A stretch of 51,184 bases of DNA from Candidatus Woesearchaeota archaeon (GCA_027858315.1 JAQICV010000103.1:1-51184); one strand, 5' to 3'. Counted from the first letter of the stretch, positions 1 to 9,113 are shown. A program made the numbers and translations. The notes: generated by a model from the letters alone, not told the origin.

Positions 1-126
1 ATTTATTACTTATTTGCTGAAGTAACTATTAAATATAAATAAATTAGAAATAATTATTTGGTGTTTTTTTAGGATTTAAATATTTGGAAGGATAAGATTT
101 AAAAAGTAAAAAGAATCAAATATAGT

Positions 127-1281
127 ATGAGTGAGCAAAAAGTTACACCTTGGGATGTTGATGGGAAGGTTGATTATGATAAATTGATTAAGGAATTTGG
201 AGTAAAATGTTTATCTGATAAAATTAAAAATGAGATAAAGGAACTTTCAGAGAAAAAAGGAATTCCATATCATATTTATTTGAAGAGGGAGTTGTTTTTT
301 TCACATAGGGAATTTGATAAGGCTCTTGAAGCGCATAAAGAAGGAAAACCTTTCTTTTTGTATACTGGCCGTTCTCCTGGAGGGAGTATGCATATTGCAC
401 ATTTGATTCCTTTTATGTTTACTAAATATTTGCAAGATATTTTTGATTGTAATTTATACATTCAAATACCTGATGATGAGAAGTTTTTGTTTAAGAAAGA
501 TTTGACACTTGAGAAAGTTGAAGAGATGACAAAGTCTGATTTATTAGATATTAGTGCAATTGGTTTTAATCCTGATAAGACATTTATTTTTAGAAATACT
601 GAGTATATGAGTAGAATGTATCCTCTTTATTTGAGAACTGCAAAGAAGATTACTTTTTCTCAAGCAAGAAATACTTTTGGTTTTCAGAATGATTCTAATA
701 TCGGTATGATTAATTATCCTGCACTTCAGATTGTTCCAACTTTTTTTGAGAAAGGAATTTGTGTTATTCCTATGGGTATTGATCAAGATCCATTTTTTAG
801 ATTACAACGAGATATTGCTAAAGGATTAGGTTATGAGAAAAATGTTAATATTCATTCAAAATTTTTATCTTCTTTGACAGGACCAGAAGGGAAAATGTCA
901 GCATCTAATGCTGATAAAGCAATTTTACTTACAGATGTTCCTTTGGTTGTTAAAAAGAAAGTAAATAAGTATGCATTCTCTGGAGGAAGAGCAACTTTAG
1001 AGGAGCATAGGGAGAAAGGTGGGGATACTTTAGTTGATGTTTCTTATCAATGGTTGTATTATTTACTTGAGGAAGATGATTCTGAGATTGCAAGAATTAA
1101 GGAAGAATATGAATCAGGAAGAATGCTTTCAGGTGAAATTAAAAGTATTTTGATTGAAAAAATTAATTCTTACATTGAAGTTCATAATAAGAATAAAGAG
1201 AAAGCTTTGAAGAATAAGTTGCTTGATAAGTATATGTATACAGGGAAATTAGCTAAATCTATGTGGAATAAAAATTTCTAA
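127..1281 (+). CDS. trpS: Tryptophanyl-tRNA synthetase
   Basis: Charges tRNA-Trp with tryptophan using ATP, in the cytoplasm. It is a class I synthetase: the HIGH-like signature is GSMHIAH at residues 86-92 and the KMSKS-like loop is KMSAS at 256-260. The roughly 85-residue N-terminal extension before the Rossmann fold and the total of 384 residues fit the archaeal/eukaryal TrpRS type rather than the shorter bacterial one. It stands alone on the plus strand, with an AT-rich upstream region and no Shine-Dalgarno sequence, so it is probably monocistronic. No sign of damage is visible. Confidence 0.95.
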   Translation: MSEQKVTPWDVDGKVDYDKLIKEFGVKCLSDKIKNEIKELSEKKGIPYHIYLKRELFFSHREFDKALEAHKEGKPFFLYTGRSPGGSMHIAHLIPFMFTKYLQDIFDCNLYIQIPDDEKFLFKKDLTLEKVEEMTKSDLLDISAIGFNPDKTFIFRNTEYMSRMYPLYLRTAKKITFSQARNTFGFQNDSNIGMINYPALQIVPTFFEKGICVIPMGIDQDPFFRLQRDIAKGLGYEKNVNIHSKFLSSLTGPEGKMSASNADKAILLTDVPLVVKKKVNKYAFSGGRATLEEHREKGGDTLVDVSYQWLYYLLEEDDSEIARIKEEYESGRMLSGEIKSILIEKINSYIEVHNKNKEKALKNKLLDKYMYTGKLAKSMWNKNF

Positions 1282-1322
1282 TTTGATAATATAATATCAT
1301 ACACTCTTTGAGAAAGTTATTT

Positions 1323-1384
1323 TGGTTTACAATTAAAGTTAGGGAGAACTTGTGAAATGGAGCGATAGTATAACGCAGAAACCA
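1323..1384. ncRNA. Possible three-way-junction RNA segment
   Basis: A segment richer in G and C than its surroundings between trpS and the CYTH gene. It can close a 6-bp outer stem (TGGTTT 1323-1328 with AAACCA 1379-1384) around two hairpins: AAGTT/AACTT (1336-1340 with 1347-1351) and GCG/CGC (1362-1364 with 1374-1376). A T-rich run (1389-1399) follows on the plus strand. No known RNA family was recognised, and the stems are short enough to be chance. Confidence 0.2.
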
Positions 1385-1390
1385 GCCTGT

Positions 1391-1906
1391 TTATTTTTCT
1401 AATAATAAATCACTATAAGAAACTGAAATTAAATCATCTTTTGAAATTTGAAATAAATCAAGATAAAACTGACATTGTTTTAGTAATTTATTTTTTCCAA
1501 TAGTCTCATTTTTATCAATTGCTTCAATTTCAACAAAAGTTCCTAAATCTTCAACTGTATCAACATGGAATTTAACATTATCAATAAAATAGATTTCTCT
1601 TTGTTTATCAACAATCACTAAAATTCCAAGTGCTTTTGTGAGTAATTCTTTTAATGTTGAATCTGGTGCTGATTTGAAAAGAATTATTTTAGATTGTTTT
1701 GGTCCTTCTTTGTCTTCACGATTATAATGTATTAAATTATTTTCAATATTTCCTTCTCGTAATTTCAATCGACCAAAATTAACTTTAAAATATGTATCGA
1801 TTTGATGGTCAGTACCTTTAAACTCAGCATTCTTTGATTTCAAAATTTCTCTAATTTTGTTTTGATTGTTAGATTTTGCTTTAATTTCAAAGTTTTGAAT
1901 TATCAT
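1391..1906 (-). CDS. CYTH-domain protein (CyaB/thiamine-triphosphatase-like)
   Basis: CYTH proteins form a beta tunnel that binds triphosphates through paired charged residues; known members are class IV adenylate cyclases and triphosphatases. The sequence opens with the family pattern FEIKAKS, followed by a K/R-rich RLKLREGN stretch, an IHYNRED strand and a late acidic FVEIEA strand. I start at the internal ATG (1906, protein beginning MIIQNFEIK), because this puts the CYTH signature at the N-terminus as is usual, giving 171 residues. An upstream in-frame ATG at 1951 would add 15 residues of unlikely sequence. Substrate cannot be told from sequence. A GC-richer hairpin region lies in the presumed 5' leader. 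Confidence 0.75.
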   Translation of the reverse strand: MIIQNFEIKAKSNNQNKIREILKSKNAEFKGTDHQIDTYFKVNFGRLKLREGNIENNLIHYNREDKEGPKQSKIILFKSAPDSTLKELLTKALGILVIVDKQREIYFIDNVKFHVDTVEDLGTFVEIEAIDKNETIGKNKLLKQCQFYLDLFQISKDDLISVSYSDLLLEK

Positions 1907-1950
1907 ATATTGATTTGATTTTATTGATTTAAATAATTTTCTAATCTGCA

Positions 1951-2000
1951 TTATACGTCCCGAAAGAAGTGTGAGCCTGCAAGGCAGGGTCGAGAGAATC
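1951..2000 (-). promoter_or_regulatory. Structured leader upstream of CYTH gene
   Basis: A compact GC-rich island. On the minus strand, TCTCGA (1995-1990) pairs with TCGGGA (1963-1958) using one G-U wobble, which would be a C-A mismatch on the plus strand. Nested inside is a CCTGC/GCAGG hairpin (1976-1980 with 1984-1988). The wobble favours transcription with the CYTH gene, so it may be a 5' leader element. No riboswitch class was recognised. Confidence 0.25.
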
Positions 2001-2166
2001 GTTTTTCTTCTAAATGATAACTTTTATCACTACTATTACTTCTTTCTTCACAAATTTTTTGGAGTTTATACAATCTATCTTAATTTACTTGCAAATCGAA
2101 CTTTTTTATATTTTTTATTACGAAACCTTTAAAAGTCTAGTAATTTATATTTATTTACATAGAAAA

Positions 2167-2412
2167 ATGGTAAAGATAAAAAATTTGATTTTAATACTTG
2201 TGATTTTTGCCTTTATTTTTAGTGGTTGTGCTCCTAAAGTTGATACTGGTCAAGTTGATAAACTTGTTATTGAGAGTGATGAGTTAGATACTAATATGGG
2301 AGAAGATGATGTTTTAGATACTACTTTGGATAATCAAAGTGAGATTGAGACAGTTATTGGTGAAGATTTAGATATTGTTGAAGATGATATTGAATTAGGT
2401 AATTTAATTTAA
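2167..2412 (+). CDS. Small acidic lipoprotein
   Basis: An 81-residue protein with a lysine-containing start (MVKIKN), a hydrophobic stretch and a lipobox-like FSGC at about residues 17-20. This predicts an exported protein anchored by a lipid on the cysteine. The mature part is very acidic (about 60 residues rich in D and E) with no recognisable domain. An in-frame ATG at 2014 would add 51 residues with a second hydrophobic stretch; I prefer 2167 because it places the signal peptide normally. The last 4 bases overlap the end of the convergent prepilin peptidase gene. Confidence 0.6.
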   Translation: MVKIKNLILILVIFAFIFSGCAPKVDTGQVDKLVIESDELDTNMGEDDVLDTTLDNQSEIETVIGEDLDIVEDDIELGNLI

Positions 2413-3800
2413 ATTAATATTGTTATAATAAATCCAATAAATAAAGGTGGTAAGAATGCAAGACCATCTTTTACATATATTTTTTTGAGTTCTTTGTGTT
2501 TTTTTGAGAGTGTTTTTAGATTTTCTAATTGTTTTTCATTGATTCCAAGTTTGAAGTCATTAATGGTGTATATTACTTTATTTTTGATTTTTATATCTTG
2601 AGCAATCCAATCTCCATATGTTACATTGTTTAAGTCTATTTGTTTTATGAACATGTGTCCTTCAATTTTTCTTAGAATTTTTACAAAGAAATAAACTGGT
2701 ATTAATAATAGTAATATTAGTGTTGTAGTATTTTTTGTTATTGCAAATAGGATTGGTGGGATTAATAAGTTAATTGCAAAGTAGATGTATTCAGATTTTT
2801 TGAATGTAATCTTGATTTTTTTGAAGTTTTTTGTGTAATAGTATATTAACATTAAAATTCCAATTACTGCACCTACAAAGAATGATATCAATAAAAATTT
2901 AAATAGAAATCCAAGTATTTCTATATTTGTTTCATTTATTGAGATTATTTTTAAAATGTAGAGTAAATAGTTTAATATTACTAATATTGAGTATGGTAGT
3001 ATCTTTCTTAGGTATATAGATTTATCATTTTCTTTTATTTGCTCATTTAGTATGTGGATGTGTTCTTTTGTTAGTCCATCTTTTGAGTCTTCATAATTTA
3101 TTATTGTTTTATTGTTTTCAATAATTGAACTGTCAGGAATTTCATTTTCTTTTAGATTTTTTATTTTTTTAGTTATTTTAAAGTATATTGAATGAAAACA
3201 ATCTTCATCTCCAAAGAATATCAGGAGAAATGATGCAAAACCAATTAATATTAATATGAAATTTGAATAGTGAAAATATAGTCCTATTAGTAATAAAAAT
3301 ATTATTGTAAATAATGTGAATCTTGATTTGAACATTTTAAAATTTTTAGACTTTATTATTTGAAGTATTATTAATAAGAGAAAAATTCCGTCAAGTATTA
3401 GTATGTAGTTTCTAAGTGATTCTAAAAATAATTTAAATATCGTTGCAGAAAATGTTGTTAGGTTTGTGAATATTAAGTAAAGGGTTTCTTCTTTGTTTAT
3501 AAAATTTCTAAGGTAGTATATGCTTGCAGAGAATCCTATTAAAAATTTAGCGTCTCCTCCTCCCCAAATTCCTATGTAATAAAGAAGTGAGCCTAGAGCA
3601 AAACCTATTAAAATTCCAAATCCTGTATATTTTATTGGGTCAAGAGTTGAGTTTATCATACTATCAAATATTGCAATTATTATTATTAGAAATGCTAAAG
3701 AGTAGTTTATGTAATCATATACTTCTCTTTTTTTTATGTCTTCAATTGATGCTATTAGAAATGTTGCAATAACTATAGATAATACTATATATTCTATCAT
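2409..3800 (-). CDS. Type IV prepilin/preflagellin peptidase (A24)
   Basis: A membrane aspartyl protease that clips the short leader from class III signal peptides of archaeal pilins and archaellins. The two catalytic aspartates of the GxGD family are visible: D21 in the segment after TM1 (EDIKKREVYDYIN) and D83 in GGGDAK. It has many hydrophobic segments and a cytoplasmic insertion near the middle. At 463 residues it is clearly longer than classical FlaK/PibD enzymes; the extra length holds additional membrane segments and a soluble C-terminal part ending in a last TM helix. The pilin-like protein at 18892 is a plausible substrate. Confidence 0.85.
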   Translation of the reverse strand: MIEYIVLSIVIATFLIASIEDIKKREVYDYINYSLAFLIIIIAIFDSMINSTLDPIKYTGFGILIGFALGSLLYYIGIWGGGDAKFLIGFSASIYYLRNFINKEETLYLIFTNLTTFSATIFKLFLESLRNYILILDGIFLLLIILQIIKSKNFKMFKSRFTLFTIIFLLLIGLYFHYSNFILILIGFASFLLIFFGDEDCFHSIYFKITKKIKNLKENEIPDSSIIENNKTIINYEDSKDGLTKEHIHILNEQIKENDKSIYLRKILPYSILVILNYLLYILKIISINETNIEILGFLFKFLLISFFVGAVIGILMLIYYYTKNFKKIKITFKKSEYIYFAINLLIPPILFAITKNTTTLILLLLIPVYFFVKILRKIEGHMFIKQIDLNNVTYGDWIAQDIKIKNKVIYTINDFKLGINEKQLENLKTLSKKHKELKKIYVKDGLAFLPPLFIGFIITILI

Positions 3801-3859
3801 TTAATATTAATATTCATTAGAATTGTTTAAAAAGATTTGTTTTCTATTTAAGAAAGAAT

Positions 3860-4099
3860 TTAATCTTCACTATATATATTGTATAGTGAGTATCCCATTA
3901 AAAAAAGGGAACTTAATGTTGAAGTATAATATCCTATCATTGGGATTGCAATTTCTTCTATTTGAATTAGGTTTAATATTGTTGTTGTGTTTAAAACAAA
4001 CATTATAAATCCTACACCTAGAAAAAAGTGTCCTATTGTTTTTTTATTCCATGGGAATTCGTCATCTAATTTTTTAGTAATTGTTTTATGATGTTTCAT
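3860..4099 (-). CDS. Small two-helix membrane protein, unknown
   Basis: A 79-residue protein with a charged N-terminus (MKHHKTITKKLDDEFPWNKK), then two hydrophobic segments at about 25-45 and 50-72. I do not recognise a family. It lies alone on the minus strand between the prepilin peptidase, transcribed in the same direction, and the divergent SBDS gene, with about 60 bases before the peptidase start. Confidence 0.6.
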   Translation of the reverse strand: MKHHKTITKKLDDEFPWNKKTIGHFFLGVGFIMFVLNTTTILNLIQIEEIAIPMIGYYTSTLSSLFLMGYSLYNIYSED

Positions 4100-4196
4100 T
4101 TTTTTCTTATTTTAAGTATTAATTATGTTATCTCTTTAAAAATGTTTTTATTAATGTTAAGGTGTATTTGTTTTCATTTACTTTTAGTATACTAAG

Positions 4197-4206
4197 TTTT
4201 ATATAT
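4197..4206 (+). promoter_or_regulatory. TATA box of SBDS gene
   Basis: TTTTATATAT centred about 26 bases before the chosen ATG at 4228, the classic archaeal spacing for a leaderless transcript. It supports the start at 4228 over an upstream in-frame start at 4162, which lies before the promoter. Confidence 0.6.
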
Positions 4207-4227
4207 GTGTTCGATTTAGGTTACTAT

Positions 4228-4929
4228 ATGGTTAAGGTTGATGAAGCATTTGAAGTAAGATATAAGAAGGGAGGAAATCAATTTGAAGTTTTGGTTGACT
4301 TCGAGAAATTAAATGAGTACAAGAAAAAACATTATGCTATTAGTGTTTATGATGTTTTAGCAGATGTTAAAATATTTAAGGATCAGAAAAAAGGAGATGT
4401 TGCATCTGAGATTTTGTTGAAGGAGTCATTTAGAGGACTTTCTGAAGATGAGATTTTAGAAGAGATTTTACTTAGAGGAGAGTGTCAAATTCCTACTTCT
4501 TATACTAATAAACTTCGTGAAGAAAAGAAGATGCAAGTAGTAAATTATATTGTTGAGAATGCAGTTAATCCTGCTACAAAAGGAAAGTATACTGCTTCAA
4601 TGATTGAGAGTGAGATTAATAAACTTAAATTTAATTTTGATCCATATATAATTTTTGAAAATCAATCCGAAGAAGTTTTGAAGGGTTTAAAAAAAGTTAT
4701 TGCTATTTCTATTGATAAAATAGTGTTAGAGGTCGAAATTCCTCCAAAATATTTAGGTTCTTTTTATGGTCCTTTTAGAAAGTTCGGTAAAATTCTGAAA
4801 GAATATTATGATAGGAATGGAAATTTAAAAATTAAACTTGAAATTACTGAATCATTACAAGATAAAGTGATTGATTATATTAAACATCATACTAGTGGTG
4901 AAGGAAGTTACTTTATTTCTAAGGATTAA
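4228..4929 (+). CDS. Ribosome maturation protein SDO1/SBDS
   Basis: The archaeal SBDS homologue takes part in late maturation of the large ribosomal subunit by helping release the anti-association factor aIF6. The N-terminal FYSH domain signature is clear (EAFEVRYKKGG near the start, then FEVLVDFE), followed by the helical central domain (LSEDEILEEILLRGECQIP) and the ferredoxin-like C-terminal domain. The 233-residue length is normal. The start at 4228 (MVKVDEAFE) is set by the TATA box and by homology. HerA follows on the same strand with its own TATA-like sequence. Confidence 0.93.
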   Translation: MVKVDEAFEVRYKKGGNQFEVLVDFEKLNEYKKKHYAISVYDVLADVKIFKDQKKGDVASEILLKESFRGLSEDEILEEILLRGECQIPTSYTNKLREEKKMQVVNYIVENAVNPATKGKYTASMIESEINKLKFNFDPYIIFENQSEEVLKGLKKVIAISIDKIVLEVEIPPKYLGSFYGPFRKFGKILKEYYDRNGNLKIKLEITESLQDKVIDYIKHHTSGEGSYFISKD

Positions 4930-4995
4930 TTTTTATATACTTTTTTTTTATACAAACAAAATTTATAAAGGGTCTAGCTTTAATTTTTATATAAA

Positions 4996-7119
4996 ATGCT
5001 TGCAAGATTATTTGGTAAATCTAATACCTATAAATTTAGGATTGAAATTTTTGGTGATATTAAGACTTTTGATTTTTTAAAAGTTGAACATCATGATGAT
5101 GAAGAAGTTTTAACTCAAGTTTATAATATTACAAGGGATGGAGAGAAACTGATAGGAGATTGTAAAATTATTGGTTATAGAGATTCTGGAGTTTTGAAAA
5201 ATATTAGAACTCCTTTTACTAATGATGCAAAAATTGATTTGGCAGATGATGATTTTATTGAAGATACTGTTGGTTTAACTAGGGATAGTGATGCTTTTAT
5301 TGGAGTTCTTGAACATCACCCTAATTTGAGAATTAATCTTGATTTGAAAAAAACAATTACAAAACATATTGCTATTCTTGCAAAGTCAGGAGCTGGTAAG
5401 TCATATACAGTAGGAGTTTTACTTGAAGAGGTTATTAAGAAGAATATTCCTATTGTAATTCTTGATCCTCATAATGAGTACGCAACTATTAAGTATCCTA
5501 ATACTGATAAGAGAGATATGAAGAGAATGGATAAATTTGGTATTAAATCTCAAGGTTTTTTAAATCAAATTAAGGAGTATTCTCCTGATACTAATGTTAA
5601 TCCTCAATGTGAGCCAATTACACTTGATTTGAACTCTCTAAAGCCTCAAGATTTGATTGAGTCACTTCCTCAAAAGTTATCTCCTGCTCAACAAGGTCTT
5701 ATGTTTAATGTTTTAAGTTCTTTGAATAACAGAGTTAATTTTGATGAACTTATTTTCACAATTTCTAATGAAGAGTCAAATTCTAAATGGTCACTTATTA
5801 CTCTTCTTGAAGAATTGAAGAAGTTGAGAGTTTATTCAACTAATCCTACTCCACTAAATGAGATTGTAAAACATAAAAGAGCATCAATTATTTCACTTAA
5901 GGGAGTTGAACCTTATGTTCAGGAGACTTTTGTATCTGGACTTATTAAATCTTTATTTGAAGCAAGAAAGAAGGAAGAAATACCTCCCTTTTTACTTGTT
6001 TTAGAGGAAGCTCATAATTTTTGTCCTGAGAGAAGTTTTGGAGAACTTAAGACTTCAAAGATTATTAGAACTATTGCTGGAGAAGGTCGTAAGTTTGGAG
6101 TTGGACTTTGTGTGATTTCACAAAGGCCTGCAAAAGTTGATAAAAATGTAGTTTCGCAGTGTTCTACGCAGATTATTTTAAAAATTACAAATCCAAATGA
6201 TATTAAATCAGTTATTTCATCTTCAGAAGGAGTTGATTCAGATTCAGAAAATGAGATTCAGAAGTTAAATATTGGAACTTGTCTTTTAACTGGAGTTATT
6301 GATATTCCTTTGAAAGTTAATATTAGACCTAGAATTTCTAAACATGGTGGAGAAACAATAGATATTACTTTACCTTATGAAGTTGAGGATGCTGATAAAA
6401 GAAGAAGTGATGAGGATGTTGTAAATAATATTTCTTTTGGAGGAGATGTTGAAGAGACTCGTGAAGAAAGTAGACAAAGGGAAAGAGTTGTTAAAAAAGA
6501 AGCTATTGCTATGGCTGAGTCTAAAAAAGCTGAGAATAATGAGTTTTTACAATATGTTGCTCCTGAGGTTGAAATTGAGGATGCAAAGGTTTTGCTTGAT
6601 TCAAATGATATTGAGACTCAACTTGTTTCAGGTGTGATGATTAAGATGAGGACTAATGATAATAAAGATGTTAGTATTTTGTTTGATAAGGTTAATAAAA
6701 AAGTTATTAAGAAAATTTTTCCTTTTGAGGGTTATGATGCAGATGAGAGTATTACACAAATGGCTGGGAGTGAGAAGAAGTTATTTAAGACTATTTTGAC
6801 TCTTAGTGATAAGTTCAATCCTGCTGAGCTTTTGATTAAGACTGATATGATGTTTAATGAGATTTTAAGAGTTTGTGATTCTCTTGCAAATAAAGGTTTA
6901 CTTAAGAAGAAGGATAGAGATTTCGAATTAGTTAATGTTGGTTTTGCTAAACATTTGGGTGATTGTAATTTTTATGGTAATCAAAAGTTTGAAGAAGTTT
7001 CTTATGATAAGATGTATGAAGAGAAGATTTCTAATTCAAAAGTTGAGGAGTTATTTTCGATGTTTGGAACTGTTGAGAATATGAAAGATATTTTTATTTT
7101 AAGATATGTAGGGAAATAA
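4996..7119 (+). CDS. herA: HerA-family hexameric ATPase/DNA translocase
   Basis: HerA is a FtsK-like ring ATPase that works with NurA, Mre11 and Rad50 in DNA end resection. The N-terminal beta-barrel (HAS-like) comes first, then Walker A AKSGAGKS at 129-136, Walker B LLVLEEAHN at 333-341 and a SQRPAKVDKNVVSQC segment typical of the sensor region. The 707-residue length exceeds a classical HerA; roughly the last 180 residues form a charged linker and an extra C-terminal domain that may be winged-helix-like (helix-rich, ending KGLLKKKDRDFELV). No nurA, mre11 or rad50 is adjacent, so it may be another HerA-clade ATPase (DUF87). TTTATAAAG near 4962-4970 is a likely TATA box. Confidence 0.85.
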   Translation: MLARLFGKSNTYKFRIEIFGDIKTFDFLKVEHHDDEEVLTQVYNITRDGEKLIGDCKIIGYRDSGVLKNIRTPFTNDAKIDLADDDFIEDTVGLTRDSDAFIGVLEHHPNLRINLDLKKTITKHIAILAKSGAGKSYTVGVLLEEVIKKNIPIVILDPHNEYATIKYPNTDKRDMKRMDKFGIKSQGFLNQIKEYSPDTNVNPQCEPITLDLNSLKPQDLIESLPQKLSPAQQGLMFNVLSSLNNRVNFDELIFTISNEESNSKWSLITLLEELKKLRVYSTNPTPLNEIVKHKRASIISLKGVEPYVQETFVSGLIKSLFEARKKEEIPPFLLVLEEAHNFCPERSFGELKTSKIIRTIAGEGRKFGVGLCVISQRPAKVDKNVVSQCSTQIILKITNPNDIKSVISSSEGVDSDSENEIQKLNIGTCLLTGVIDIPLKVNIRPRISKHGGETIDITLPYEVEDADKRRSDEDVVNNISFGGDVEETREESRQRERVVKKEAIAMAESKKAENNEFLQYVAPEVEIEDAKVLLDSNDIETQLVSGVMIKMRTNDNKDVSILFDKVNKKVIKKIFPFEGYDADESITQMAGSEKKLFKTILTLSDKFNPAELLIKTDMMFNEILRVCDSLANKGLLKKKDRDFELVNVGFAKHLGDCNFYGNQKFEEVSYDKMYEEKISNSKVEELFSMFGTVENMKDIFILRYVGK

Positions 7120-7172
7120 AATTAATTTTATTTTTTGAGTTGTTAACTTTATAGTGATTAATTTTAGAAACA

Positions 7173-7181
7173 TTTATATAT
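7173..7181 (+). promoter_or_regulatory. TATA box of orphan gene
   Basis: TTTATATAT centred 27 bases before the ATG at 7204, indicating a leaderless transcript and excluding the in-frame TTG at 7192 as the start. Confidence 0.5.
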
Positions 7182-7203
7182 CTAAACTTATTTGATTTGG
7201 GTT

Positions 7204-7797
7204 ATGAGTACAAAAGAGAAAAAGGTATTATATGCAATTTCCATGAGACATGATGATAGCAGGGTTCTAGGAGTCAGAGATAAAACTAATTATTTAAAAA
7301 TGGTTTCAGGAGGAGATGGAAATATAGGATTAGATTGTCCAATTGAGTATGATGGAGTTTCTAGATGCGATATAGGAACAGCTAAAGAGATTCTACTAGA
7401 TGTTGCTGAAAGAAATAAATCTATAATTGATAATTCAAATGGGTTAGCGAAAGTTGAGCCATTAATTATTAGAAGAAACTTAAGAATGCTTGAATTAGCG
7501 CTTAACAAAGGAGAACTATCTTTTGGTGTGAAATATGATCAATTATTAAATGAACAAACGTATGGTCTTTCTGAATTTTTTGTCTATCGTGTCGGTCGAG
7601 ATCAGCTATGGGGTTTAAAAGTCAGCCCTGAACCTGTAAGTGCAAGTTTGGTTAGAAGAATGCTGAATGAGTATGATGTAAATACACACTCGTTAGTTAG
7701 GGTGCCAGAAGATTGTGATGAAGCAAGTAGATTAGTAAGACATAATGGTCCAGTTTTTTTAACTTATTCAAAATCTTTACATAAAATTCAAGATTGA
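7204..7797 (+). CDS. Orphan protein of unknown function
   Basis: A 197-residue soluble protein with no signal peptide, membrane segment or family I can name. The only notable feature is an even spread of charged residues. Its codon choice differs from its neighbours: around 7580-7640 it uses CGT, CGA and GTC codons and is locally richer in G and C, whereas nearby genes use AGA almost only. A gene remnant follows directly on the opposite strand. Together these hint at recent acquisition, but this is inference. Confidence 0.6.
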   Translation: MSTKEKKVLYAISMRHDDSRVLGVRDKTNYLKMVSGGDGNIGLDCPIEYDGVSRCDIGTAKEILLDVAERNKSIIDNSNGLAKVEPLIIRRNLRMLELALNKGELSFGVKYDQLLNEQTYGLSEFFVYRVGRDQLWGLKVSPEPVSASLVRRMLNEYDVNTHSLVRVPEDCDEASRLVRHNGPVFLTYSKSLHKIQD

Positions 7798-7802
7798 ATT
7801 AT

Positions 7803-7982
7803 CTATTTCAATTCCTTTTCGGGAAACTGAATAAATTTGATTAATTCATCAAAGAATAATAAATCATATTCAATTATACTATCTTCTAGTATGTTTAGGA
7901 TTTTCTGCATATTCTGACCTATTTCATTTGGATCTTTTCCTAGAAGGTATACTATTGCATTGTATTTTCCTTCTAGTTTTGC
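7803..7982 (-). pseudogene. Start-less coding remnant
   Basis: On the minus strand, 59 codons stay open and end in TAG at 7803, reading as a normal-looking soluble sequence (KLEGKYNAIVYLLGKDPNE near the beginning, FIQFPEKELK at the end). No ATG, GTG or TTG lies before the upstream in-frame stop except an internal ATG about 25 codons in. This looks like the 3' part of a decayed gene. Alternatively, a roughly 35-residue protein starts at the internal ATG. Confidence 0.35.
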
Positions 7983-8002
7983 ACTTTATATATGTGATAG
8001 TA

Positions 8003-8057
8003 TAAGTAACAAACTCAAGGAATTTTCAATTCCTAAGCTTTAGTGAACTTAAAAGTT
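8003..8057. repeat. TAAGTAACAAA motif with nested hairpin
   Basis: The 303-base gap before the ABC operon contains the 11-mer TAAGTAACAAA (8003-8013), then a perfect 7-bp hairpin AGGAATT/AATTCCT (8018-8024 with 8028-8034). GTAAC (8006-8010) can also pair with GTTAC (8053-8057) around it. The same 11-mer occurs at 16895 and 39417. It may be an upstream promoter element or transcript-end structure. Confidence 0.3.
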
Positions 8058-8100
8058 ACAAAATTTTAAAAAAGAAATAAACATAATTTATATTAGATAA

Positions 8101-9111
8101 ATGAACAAAAATATAATAGAAGTAAAGAATTTAAGAAAAGTATTCAAGGTTCCTAAAAAATCAAAAGATTTGTCTTGGATGAAGAAGAGACTTTCTTGGG
8201 TTTATAGAGAATGGGAAGAAAAAGTTGCTGTAGTTGATATTGATTTGGAGATTAAAGAAGGTGAGATTTTAGGTTATTTAGGACCTAATGGTGCTGGTAA
8301 GTCTACAACTATTAAAATGCTTACAGGAATTCTACATCCTACTCTAGGAGATATTAAAGTCTTTGGAAATTTAAATCCAGTAAAAGATAGGAATGAATAT
8401 ACTCAACAAATTGGTGTGGTATTTGGTCAGAGAAGTATTTTAGCTTATGATATTCCTGTTAAGGATTCTTTTAGATTATTCAAAGCTATTTATGGACTTA
8501 GTGAGGAGTTTTATCAAGAGAGGGTTGAATACTTGGTTAAGATGCTTGGAATTGAAGAGTTTTTCGAGAGACCTTATAGGATGCTTTCTTTAGGTGAGAA
8601 GATGAGATGTGAGCTTGCAGCTTCATTTTTGCATAAACCTAAGATTGTGTTTTTAGATGAGCCTACAATTGGTCTTGATGCTTCGGCTAAAATTGCGATT
8701 AGAAAGTTTTTGAGAAAGATTAATCGTGAAGAAGGTGTAACTATTATGATTACAACTCATGATATGGATGATATTGAAGAACTTTGTTCGAGAATTGTTT
8801 TAATTGATGAAGGAATAGTTGCTTATGAAGGCTCACTTAATAAGTTTAAGGAGAAATATTCGGATTGGAAGAGAGTTAGTTTTTATTATAAAAAAGTTCA
8901 TGACAAGGCTAAGTTGGAAAGATTAAGAAAGAATTTAGATGTGATTGAGGAGATTGATTATAATATTACAATTAAAATTCCTGCAAATGATTCTTTAGGT
9001 AAATACTTGTCTCAAATTGTAGAGAGTGTTGAGATTATTGATTTGACTATTCAAGAGCCAAAATTAGAAAATATAGTAGCAAAAATTTATGAGACTAGAA
9101 AGGGTATGTAA
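8101..9111 (+). CDS. ABC-2 exporter ATPase (COG4586-like)
   Basis: The ATP-hydrolysing subunit of an ABC-2-type exporter. Walker A GPNGAGKST is at 61-69, the signature LSLGEK at 162-167 (a known LSxGE variant of LSGGQ) and Walker B IVFLDEPT at 182-189, with a H-loop in ITTHDMDDIE. The long N-terminal stretch before Walker A with an aromatic insert (SWMKKRLSWVYREWEE) is typical of COG4586, whose partners are the COG4587 and COG3694 permeases found downstream. It opens a tightly packed operon of five genes (8101-12115). Substrate is unknown; some relatives are described as viologen-type exporters. Confidence 0.88.
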   Translation: MNKNIIEVKNLRKVFKVPKKSKDLSWMKKRLSWVYREWEEKVAVVDIDLEIKEGEILGYLGPNGAGKSTTIKMLTGILHPTLGDIKVFGNLNPVKDRNEYTQQIGVVFGQRSILAYDIPVKDSFRLFKAIYGLSEEFYQERVEYLVKMLGIEEFFERPYRMLSLGEKMRCELAASFLHKPKIVFLDEPTIGLDASAKIAIRKFLRKINREEGVTIMITTHDMDDIEELCSRIVLIDEGIVAYEGSLNKFKEKYSDWKRVSFYYKKVHDKAKLERLRKNLDVIEEIDYNITIKIPANDSLGKYLSQIVESVEIIDLTIQEPKLENIVAKIYETRKGM

Positions 9112-9113
9112 AA

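Noticed and set aside
2014-2166. Upstream start for the small lipoprotein
   Set aside because: It would place a second hydrophobic run before the real signal peptide; MVKIKN at 2167 fits a lipoprotein start.
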